DNA of 64,000 nt from Eucalyptus grandis (lineage: Eukaryota; Streptophyta; Magnoliopsida; Myrtales; Myrtaceae): NCBI RefSeq assembly GCF_016545825.1, contig NC_052614.1:30529669-30593668 (forward strand). Direction: 5' to 3'. The stretch's first letter is position 1, and each line of letters starts with the position of its first letter. Made by a program: the position numbers and the translations under genes. Positions 23,746-33,306 of the stretch are shown one piece after another. A model generated the notes under the pieces. The model worked only from the letters and a program-made list of their open reading frames with translations, was not told where the DNA came from and did no database searches.

Positions 23746-24940
23746 ATCCCTTTCCTTTTTCTTATGAATATGGACATATATGAACGCGTGACCTTAACTT
23801 ACATAGACCAAATGCAAGTAGTATCACCACCAAAAGGTCCATGAATGTATCCCCCAATTCCCTAAACGCTGCATGTCAACTTCAAAAGCTTCTGCTATAG
23901 TCTAATGTGGGCCTACACATTACCTAATTCTTCAGGAGAATTATTCAAATTTATGGATTGTGTTAAGAAGATGCTTGAGTGCATTTATGATTAATCTTCC
24001 TACCAAAATAGTTGCAAAATTTTGAGCATATGAATCTACTATATCATAATTGAAGTTTTTTTTTTAGAATTATTGCTATTAGACTCTTAATAGATAGATG
24101 TAGTGTCATAGTCCCCGAGGCCTTCACACAATGTTAGACATGATTAGCTAAGATCAATGGCCATAATTTTCCACGGTACTTTTGCTAAGCAATTAGAGAT
24201 ATATCAACATCATGCTTTTCCTTTATTTTCGGATATGGACATGTGTGAACACTAGACCTTGACCTACATAGACTAAATGCGAAACAGTGTCACCACAAAA
24301 TGGTCCCCAGCTGATCCCTCAATCTCCTAAAAGCAGCATGTCAACTTCAAAGACTTCTCTTATATCCTTATTTGAGCCTGCGCAGGAGGATTATTCAACT
24401 TTATGAATTGTGTTAGGAAGATGCTTGAAATGAGCAATAGTGTCATAAGTGCATTTGCAATTAGTCTTCCTACCAAAATAGTCGCAAATGATTTTGAGCC
24501 ATAAAAAAAAAAATTAAGTATAATGAGTGATCAGTAGTATCACTATAAATTTGATTGCCCATTTCTGTTCGAAAACCAATTAATAAGTGAAGGTATGATC
24601 AGTAAAAGAGATCGATCATAAATTAAAGAAAGGAAAAGCCAAAATTGTCCAAATCAATTTAACTAGTACAAAAAGTATCAAAAAGTCCTAAACCTACGTG
24701 ACGACTGGCACTAACTTAGAAATTTTTAAAAATATATTTTAATATTTTTGAATTTTTTTCTTGTTCCCTTGTCTTTGCATTTTCTTTAGTGGCCATTGCC
24801 AATAGCTAGCCACCAACCACAGGCCATGGCTGGCGAGGGCTGGCCACGCTTGAAAACCGGTCGTCTAGGTGAGGGCCCCCATCAGATCTAGTGAGGCCAA
24901 CCCTTGCTCAAGCCAGGGTGGCCTCGTCGCGCCTCACAGA
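23746..24940. repeat. Right-block counterparts of local repeat units 1 and 2
   Basis: 23765-24040 matches 225-490, and 24230-24510 matches 660-1000. The linking sequence to 24940 matches 1020-1470. No gene is supported. Confidence 0.65.
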
Positions 24941-25299
24941 CATTTTTCTCAACTACTACCACGAAACGATAGCCCTCCCCACAGAAAAGCAACTCTCTCT
25001 TTCAGAAAAGTCTCTGGCATGAAGCGAGCGACCTTGAAACCAAGTTAGAACAATCCGGAAATGCTTTGCAAATCACAAGATGAATCGATTTGACTGGGAT
25101 TGAAATACTTTGGGATTGCTGTTGCGCGTCACTTTGTGGGGAATGATCTAGGTTTAGGGCTTTTGATTGCTGAAATATGATAATTTAAGTGAGAGTTAGC
25201 CAAAGAGGGGAACTCTCTCTTTCAGAAAAGTCTTTGGCATGAAGTGAGTGACCTTGAAACCAAGTTACTCATTACAATGACATGACATTACAGAGAATC

Positions 25300-25485
25300 A
25301 ATCATCTGCGTTCTGCATCACCCTTACTCTTATCTGCAAATATGTGGCCTCTAGGCCATTTGCGTTCTGCATCAATCATCTGCGTTCTGCATCACCCTTA
25401 CTCTTATCTGCAAATATGTGGCCTAGTTCATCCAAACCCTTACTCTTATCTGCAAATATGTGGCCTAGTTCATCCAAAGGATCTA
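25300..25485. repeat. Local tandem amplification specific to the right block
   Basis: The sequence 'acccttactcttatctgca' followed by 'atatgtggcct' appears three times (about 25321, 25396, 25437). The left block has it once (about 1849). This small amplification happened after the block duplication. Confidence 0.8.
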
Positions 25486-25879
25486 GGATGTCACATAAGG
25501 GAACGATTGTTCAAGTTCGTGTGAGGATGCTATCTATATATGAACAGAGGTTGTTCCTTCATATGTTCAGTGGATTCAGTCATAGAGATGGCTTTTGCCC
25601 CATGTGTGTCTTTCTGTTTGTTTGCACACGTGTGTTAAAACTTCAGATTGGCCAATTTCAGCAGCAAGAAAGTTGAGCATATGAATCTCCTATATCAGAA
25701 TCGAAGATTTTTGAAAAATTATGTACTGCTATTACTCTTAAAAGATAGACATAGTGTTATAATCCCTGAGGCCTTCACTTGATGTTAGACATGATTGGCC
25801 AATATCAACGACCATTATTTTTTATGATACTTTCACCGAGCAATGAAAGATATATCAGCATCATTTTTTTTCCTTTTCT

Positions 25880-26200
25880 TTTGAATATGGACATGTGTGG
25901 ACGCGTGATCTTGACCTATATAGACCAAATGCAAACAGTGTCATCACAAAATGTTCCCCAACCGTATCCCCCAATTCCCTTAAAGCAGCGTGTCAACTCC
26001 AAAATACTTGCATTATGTTCCTATTTGAGCCTGCACATTACCTGATTCTTCAGGAGGATTATTCAACTTTACAAATTGTGTTAGGAAGATGCGTGAAATG
26101 AGCAATAGTGTCATAAGTGCATTTTTGATTAGTCTTCCTACCAATATAGTCTCAAATGATTTAGGAGCTAGCAAAAAGAAATAAGCATAATGAGCAATCA
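25880..26200. repeat. Local 0.4-0.5 kb repeat, unit 6
   Basis: Counterpart of 2290-2640 in the left block, leading into the second copy of the unrecognised pseudogene. Confidence 0.6.
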
Positions 26201-26496
26201 CCAGTCTTGCTATACATTTGATTGCCCACTTCTGTTCAAAAACCAATTAACAATTGAAGGAATGATCAGCAAAAAGAAATGATCATTAATTTGGAGAAGG
26301 GAAAGCCACAGTTGTCCGAATCAATTTGACCCGTTCCCAGAAAGAAAGAGCAAGAAAGCCAAGTCATGTGACAAAATTAAGCAGGTTACGTAGTCGGATC
26401 ACTTGCTCCACTGCTTTCACAAACATGACAAAGAATTCAAACGTTTTGTAAAAAAAAATTTGTCGGCACTTAATCTTTATATTGACTTTCATTTTT

Positions 26497-28367
26497 TTAA
26501 GAGCAAAGGAAGTGAACAATGTACATTAGGAGGACAGAGAGCCGCCGCACCCATCGCTGGGATGTATTAGGGCGAGTTTGGTTTGGCCACCCCATGATGT
26601 GGATTTTGATCCTATCCATTATGTCGATTGCTGCAGTGAGGACTTCTCTTATGTTGCTGTGTTCACAGCAGTGTATTAGCCCTTCAGAGCATGCATTTGA
26701 AGGCATTAGGCTTTTGCCTTCTAATCTTGAAACCACAAGCAGGTGCCCAGCTGCATTGGCCTCCTTGTGGATGCGTCCAAGCCCGGGGCAATCGGCTGCA
26801 GATCCTCTGGTCACGGAGAAGATGCAGATGAAGCCCTGCGCAGGGGAACAAGTCAGATTAATTTCTGTAGGAATATCATTAATTTCTGCAGGAGTATCAG
26901 CTAATAAAATGTTGTTCTATGATTGTGATGATTACCTCTTCGGTTCGCTTAATGTCCATTCTCAACCGTGTTTCTCTGGGTCCGGGGACTAGTTCTACTG
27001 AAACCTCAGCAATTCCGGGTAAAAACCATAATCTTATCCCATGAACCATTTGGACAGTCATTGTCTGGCTATGTTGCTTCCTCAAACTAATTTCTTTTCC
27101 TATGGGGATATTCTTGCCCTTAGTGAAAAAAAGACAGGAAGTAATCACTCACCATGCAAGATTTAGAAGCTATATTGACATGAAGGAGCCGAAAACATAA
27201 ACAGATCTCAAGAGCTTGGTGAATAATCATAATGGAAGAGAGAATTTACTGATGTGACGATCTGTTCGGTTTGGATGTTGACAAAGACTAGAGGAATTCC
27301 TGAGGAAACCAATGTGGGGAACCAGGCCATGGACCGGGTTGTAGTGGCCTCGACAGTGTGTTCACCTGGCAGTGGCATAAACAGAATGGAGCTAACTACC
27401 GGAGACCGTTGATCAGGCAATTGGAACCCAACTTTCGCCTTCCAGTCATATCTCATCCCTTTCTTCTTGAATCCTGCCATGTCCACGTTCACCACCCGCC
27501 TGCTCATTTCTGCATCGTCAGATGGAAAGTCCTCATCTTATCCCGTTGCACGATCTATGCCCATGCTCGTCCAAATGAATGTTCAAGAGGTGGTGTATCT
27601 ATGTATATATATGTACCAGGCATCATCCTAGCAGGATGATTGTGTGGATGAATGTTTGCAGAACATTGGGATGGACTTTCATCTTCCTGGTTTTATCTCC
27701 AGGACCTCTTGCCCAGTGAAAACATTCCGTGATCTACTCTCGTGAAGTTCTAGTCTGAATGCTTATGTTTCATCGTCTCGAGGGAAACTTTAAACAGGTA
27801 AAATCAATCAAGTTTAAATAGAAATACTAGGACTACTGTCCAAAACTTGTTCAGTAAATGATGCGTCAAATATCAATCGTTTGAACAATAATCAATTCTA
27901 TTTCATGAGATTACTCGGAAGTTGGCACGCCCCACATCTTTCGTAATGTCTAAACCCTTAACATGAAGTGATGGTAGAATTAGGAAAAAAAGCAAAAGTT
28001 AACTTGCAATTCAGTACATTATTCCAGGCTTAAATCCCCTAAAACTACCACGTCTATCGTCCATAGCGGCTTGGATCGTGAACTTCCTCTGGAGCATCGA
28101 GCCCTTAAGAGGCACTATTTGCGCCTGAAGCTTAATCACACCGTCGCCCCTCCTCACCTTCACCCACAAAGTCTCAGCCTGCTGGCTGATCTTGCCGAGC
28201 TGCGAGTTGCACTCCAACCAGGCCTTGGTCGGCACAACCTCATCCATGTCATCCTCTGCAAACCCTTCAATGATGTCCCCAGGCAGTGGCACGCTCTCGT
28301 CCCAGTCCTCCGGCACCTCCTGCTTCACCCATTTCACGCACAACACCGTCGTGTGAGCACTGCCCAT
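26497..28367 (-). pseudogene. Decayed unrecognised plant gene, copy 2
   Basis: Minus-strand exons parallel copy 1. 28367 to about 28010 has MGSAHTTVLCVKWVKQEVPE, then QLGKISQQAETLWVKVRRGD. About 27560-27270 has [39 protein letters not shown] and SGIPLVFVNIQTEQI. About 27050-26930 has VSVELVPGPRETRLRMDIKR. 26814-26497 has a conserved stretch with GLIHCCEHSNIREVLTAAID. The first exon carries the same two-base deletion as copy 1 (near 28060), which throws the frame out before DLSLE and makes a TAA in the original frame. Conserved peptides in three copies support a former gene. The function is not recognised. Confidence 0.55.
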
Positions 28368-28904
28368 GTCATCTCTCCTTCCGAGTCAGTACCTCTCCAT
28401 GGAAACACTATTCACGCGCTTTATATCCTAGGATAGGTTTCACCGTTTGTCCTAGAGCAGTTTGCGACGGTGTACGAACACTCCAATATCTGTGTTTAGG
28501 ACTTCACGTCCAGATCATATTCTCTCAACAGCTTGGAGACCCTTCCAATGCCATATGGTAACCAGTGTCGTGTACTTAATTAATTAGAATAATGACAAGC
28601 GAGATGGCTAAGTTAGGTTACAAATTATAATAATAGACTGACCAATTTGTGCTCTGCACTAAACAGCCAAACAGAGACCGTGCAGAATTTCACACAAAAA
28701 TATTGTACTCACTTTCGAGGCTTAACAAGAAATTCTGATCACAGATCAAGTGTATAATGCAAGAAAGAGTATCCGCCTTTGTCCTCGCTTTGCTCACAGC
28801 ACCACTGTACACAAACGAAAATGTGCCGAAAGACGAAAGCATAAGACTCATCAAGATCTCAAAGTCTCTGCAGTGTATTAATATATCCGACTTAGTACGT
28901 TGTA

Positions 28905-30300
28905 CTAGTCCGTTCTAGCGACTCCGTAGCGGATCTTGTCCAAATTTCATTGCCATTTCTCGATCTCTGCTTGGGTGCGACTACTTTTCGGTTCGTCTTC
29001 TCTCTTTAGCTGCTCCCTTTAATTCCAAGATCTTTCTCTCGATACATTGAACATGCAGAAAACCGAGATTTAACTGGAGAGGAAAATTTTGAAAGGGCAA
29101 AGTTCGATTGGAGAACCGAGAGAAACGAAAGGGAGTATAACCTTTCTATAAGGCCACCGCCCCACTCTGCCTCTTCGGCAAATTTTCTTGACAACGGTAG
29201 GACACAAACGCAATCTCTCAGCAGCCTTTTCGATCGGGAGATGGAAGTAACCTCTGACATCTGCCAGCATCATCTTTCCCGCTCTCTCCCTCCGCACTAA
29301 TCTCAGCACATAAATACAGCCGTTTTAGAATAATGGAAGAAAAAGATGAGTGCAATGCAAGCGACATCCGTTGAACAAGATCGTTATTCCAAAGGACAAG
29401 TCCTAGAGGATAAAGATTGATGGAGTAATCTATATTTCAACAGACTCCATGCAGAAACTGTTTGCGATGATAATTTGGCGACAGACAGAACTCCGGATAT
29501 TGCTTCCACTTATATATAACAGTCGTAAGAGATATTCATTGAAAGATATGATTGTTTATCTGAGCATAAAAGGCTGTACAGGACGCACATACACAGTATA
29601 TAATTCTAGAAAAGCAATTACCTGTGCTGCAAGCCCGGTTTTAGGAGACTTCGCCTGTCATTCCTTAGGTTTTGGCTCGTTGTCCGTTTGCCGGGGATTC
29701 TCTGCTTCAAACAACGAAAAATACAAAACGATAAAAAACGCATTCTACGGCTTCTAGCCATTCAAAAGATCCCCGGAACTCGAATCTGATTCTATATGTT
29801 AGGCTGTTAATGTTGTGACTTGAAGAAGTGCGAATGGCTATGCATCACCTGAAACAGTCGGAGGCGGAGGTAGTTGAAAATAATCGGCATTTACGTTGCC
29901 ATTGAAATCTATTCCTACGCACACAGCTTCATAGAACATGGCGAGCGGGTCCTGTTACATGATGTAGCCAGCCAGTCTCCTTCCCTCACGGTATTGCCGC
30001 AGGATATCCTTCACGTTCTGTATGCTTTTCTTGCAAAAACTGAAATGGAAGCAAGAATGACAGGACTATATTGCTGCACGATACATATTCAGAACTCCAA
30101 TTTCCGCAAAAAAATAAAAGAATGTCATTTAACTTATTAAAGGAAGAGATTAACTGAAGTTCTTACTCAAACATTTGAGACCAATGCTCGCCGTTGGATG
30201 GTGTCGCACCAGGATTGTGCTGAATGTCCAGAATTGCTTGACTGACCATATCGACTCTTCCATGTAGTTCGAGTTCCGTGGTATGATTGGTTTCCACTAA
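28905..30300 (-). pseudogene. Decayed RWP-RK (RKD-type) transcription factor gene, copy 2
   Basis: Exons on the minus strand are about 30300-30168 (ELELHGRV, ILDIQHNPGATPSNGEHW, donor GTAAGA), 30039-29849 (QDPLAMFYEA, GIDFNGNVNADYF, donor CAG|GTGATG), about 29723-29623, 29298-29142 (MMLADVRGYFHLPIEKAAE, LCPTVVKKICRRG, RWPYRK) and a tail to TAG at 28907-28905 with TQAEIEKWQ. Unlike copy 1, the RWP triad is intact. Stops are present: TAA at 29957-29955 (shared with copy 1), another near 29660 (shared), and a private TGA in the tail after KWQ where copy 1 has CGA. I infer an inactive gene unless splicing avoids the shared stops. Confidence 0.65.
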
Positions 30301-30532
30301 ATGAATTTCGAATAACTTATGTTAGAAAGTGTTGCTGCAAAGAGCATTAGCAAATGGCAAACACTGTCGGCCCAGGATCAATCACAGAACTTGTCCACAG
30401 CGTTCAACCATGCCTGAACTCCTCACGCGGACTAATTCATCAAGAAAAGTTTTCATCCTATTGGAAGAATAATCGAATGCTTTGCAAGTATGAATGATCT
30501 CTGTAAGCACGTGACAACAATTGCCCTAAGTC

Positions 30533-30725
30533 ACCCACCTTGTCATGGTTGAGTTGGTGGAATTGCACGTTGGCTACACGCAAGATCGGGCTTCAATTCC
30601 CCAACTTGTCATGATGTGCGACGAAAGTAGGGAGCCGTGGGAGGTGAGTCCTTGTACTAGCACCCTTGTGATTTCTGTCTGCCGCGAGGCGGTTCCACGG
30701 TCATTAAAAAAAAAAAAAAAAAAAA
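30533..30725 (+). mobile_element. tRNA-derived SINE, right copy
   Basis: Flanked by acaacaattgccctaagtc on both sides (30514-30532 and 30726-30744), a 19-base target duplication. It begins with a tRNA-like head ('gagttggtggaattgcacg', then 'cttcaattcccc') and ends in an A-tract (about 30704-30725). It is the clearest SINE boundary in the window. Confidence 0.85.
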
Positions 30726-30766
30726 ACAACAATTGCCCTAAGTCCAATCATTTACCTTTTTGTCCT

Positions 30767-31690
30767 TCTAAGGTGCCGCCTCTCTCTCTCTCTCTCTCGT
30801 TCATCATCCTGAGTTTCTGTGCCTCGCGTTCGGCGCCGCCTTTCCGCTCCGAGGCACTCTCTGTCCATGTGGGTTTCGTTGTCGTTTTCGATTCCTTCTT
30901 AGAATGTCTCGAATTCGGTACTGCCGCGATTCTCTTGGGCCATACGTAGGAGGGCGACGGATGCCGTATCGACTGTCAAGTCCTGATTTTTAAACCACAG
31001 AATCATCTATTGGCATCAAGATTGAGTGAAGTGGAAGACGGTGAGCTTGGTATTGTCGAATTGTGGGAATTGGGTTTTGGTGTGCTAGATGTAGGAGCTT
31101 TTCCCAGCGTCATATCTGTTGGTTTGGTCATGAGTAAGTCAGGATTTCTCACCTTCTTCAGCAGCTTATTTTGCATGGAATTGGGGATGTTGTTTTTCTT
31201 GATGTTTAGACGTGGACGAAGGTGGTGAAATCACTCGCACTCTGCAAGTTTGATGAAATACCCAATTCAAGCCAACACTTCTGGTGTTTAAACGGTTTTT
31301 TTTTTTTTTTTTTTTTGTATAAATATTTTCTGGATAGGAGTGTTGCATTTTTGTTAAGCCTCGGCCTGAGAAGTGACTCTGAATGTTTGACGAAATGCCT
31401 CGTTGGTGTAAATTTTTAGTTCCAGCCAACACTTGAGGCGTTTAAACTTTTTTGTTTTGTATAATTGTTTCGTTTTTGTTAAGCCCCAGCCCTGGAAGTC
31501 ACTGAGTTAAGGTTTAAAGTTTGTTCTTGTAGGCCGGTTCTGGGGTAGGCTGGTTTTTTGGTTATTGACCTCTGCCACCACCACAGGCTTACTATCCTTC
31601 TTCTAATTGTCCTTCTGCAGGTCATTCTCCGCCTGGGTGTCCTTTTAAAGTTTGTGACAGACTTCTGAAGGAGCTCGAATACAAGGTGCA
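30767..31690 (+). promoter_or_regulatory. Probable NIP7 promoter and 5' leader
   Basis: Contains a (CT)n tract (30779-30798) and a CT-rich leader. There is a plausible donor at 31041 (GACG|GTGAGC) and an acceptor at about 31532 (TTCTTGTAG), and the sequence then runs to the NIP7 ATG at 31691. A leader intron of about 490 bases is an inference. A T-tract lies at 31296-31316. Almost all of this stretch is inside the duplicated block, so the promoter exists twice in the window. Confidence 0.4.
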
Positions 31691-33306
31691 ATGAGGACAC
31701 TGGATGAGAAGGAGACGACGCAGGTGTTTGAGAAGCTCTTCAAGTTCACCGGCAACAACCTCAAGAACATCGTCGAGAGCCCCTCCCATGAGGGGCCCGA
31801 CCCTAACCCAGGCCGCTATTGCTTCCGGCTCTGCAAGAACCGGGTCTACTATGTCAGTGAGTCACTGGTCAAGCGTGCCACCAACATCGGCCGCCACAAC
31901 CTGGCATCCCTAGGAACCTGCATCGGCAAGTTCACCAAGGGCGGGAGCTTCCACCTGACAATCCAGGCGCTGAGCATTTTGGCCGCCAATGCGAAGCACA
32001 AGGTCTGGCTCAAGCCCACCTCGGAGATGTCATTCCTCTATGGGAATCACGTGTTGAAGGGTGGATTGGGGAGGATCACTGAAAACATCAATCCAGGTGA
32101 TGTGTCAATTTCAGCTCAAATTCTGCAATTTTAAGTGTTGTTTGGTAAATGTTATATTTCTGCTTGAGGTGTGGTAGGATGGGGTCTGGGTTTTGGAATA
32201 TGAAAGCTGTGCAGAGCGGTGGACTCAGGAACTTAGATTGAAAGGAAAATCATTGGGGGCGAAATAAAGGAACTTTATTTGAAGTTTCATGGGCTATTGT
32301 ATAAATTGAACTTAGGATTGTCACTTTGTGGTAATCGGGTATTAGTCAATGTTTAAATTGGAGATGTACTGTCTTCCTGGTCTTTTTTTAGGGGTGAATG
32401 ATATATCTAAATAGATTCAAAATTGAGCTCGATTCACTGTCATTTACTGGTAAAATGTGGCCATGATGGAGATGAAGGAGGGAACTCCACGTTGACTATA
32501 GTTGCAATCCCTAATTGGGTTTTGCAGTCATCCTCCTCTTTTCTTTCCATGGCCCTCTTCTCTTGGCTTCGTCTCATTGTCTGTCTCCATCCTTTGATTG
32601 CCTCCAAATTAGCTCTTACTCCCACTCTTCCTTTTTTCTTACCATTGGCCATTCTTCATATAACATTTTCTTGCTATGATTATTTTTAGCTTAATTTGTG
32701 AATGGTTATATGCCTTATGTTTACTTATTTTGAGTAAGCACCCTTAAATGAGTGAGTGACAGGTGAAGATCGAGATTTTCTTTTTGTTGAAATTAAGAAT
32801 CTAGCCTGTTTAAATGATTTAACTCAGTCTTCCTGCTTATGGTTTTGGTTAATGAAATGTCTTGGTTCTTAGGTAAAAGGTTAGATCAATCAATACACAA
32901 TAGCACAATCATATCATGATGTCAAAGATGAATAGCTGTTTATTTTAATAGAATAATGACTTGGTTGTTTTTGCTTTCTATTTAGATTTGTCAAAACTTG
33001 ATTTGATTAATTAGGGACAAGATTTCCACCCCCAGACCAATATGCAAGAAGTACCATGTTCAATTTTTTTTCCTCATCTTCATACTTGTGTGGGGAAAAA
33101 TGGTTCATTTGAAAGAAATCTGCTGATTGAAGACGAATGTTATGACAGGTGATGGAGTGGTGGTCTTTTCAATGTCTGACGTTCCTTTGGGATTTGGGAT
33201 TTCACAAAGGTCAACACAGGATTGTAGGAAGTTGGATCCAAATGGGCTTGTCGTGCTTCATCAGGCTGATATTGGGGAGTACTTGAGGATGGAGGATGAA
33301 CTTTGA
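31691..33306 (+). CDS. NIP7: 60S ribosome biogenesis factor NIP7
   Basis: Two exons, 31691-32096 and 33149-33306. The intron has GT (32097) and AG (33147-33148), and the product is 187 aa, the normal family length. The N-terminal part contains [36 protein letters not shown] and [19 protein letters not shown]. The C-terminal PUA domain begins about residue 95 ([20 protein letters not shown]) and runs through exon 2 ([37 protein letters not shown]). NIP7 binds RNA through PUA and is needed for pre-rRNA processing and 60S assembly in the nucleolus. The frame is intact with no odd residues. It lies directly next to the breakpoint of the duplicated block, so its upstream control may be new. Confidence 0.95.
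32097..33148 (+). other. NIP7 intron
   Basis: A 1,052-base GT-AG intron splitting a Gly codon in the PUA domain. It contains short chance open frames on both strands but no recognisable insertion. Confidence 0.85.

Larger units (their letters stand above)
21605..31676. repeat. Segmental duplication, right copy
   Basis: This is the direct counterpart of 1-8023. It starts just upstream of the ankyrin gene and stops about 15-20 bases before the NIP7 start codon. Between about 21850 and 23745 it holds sequence absent from the left copy. Part of that extra sequence (23145-23745) is another copy of the repeat seen at 24940-25870, so the extra length is partly an internal tandem duplication. Lesions shared by both copies (stops in the RWP-RK gene, a two-base deletion in the unrecognised gene) show those genes were already decaying before the block was copied. 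Confidence 0.85.
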
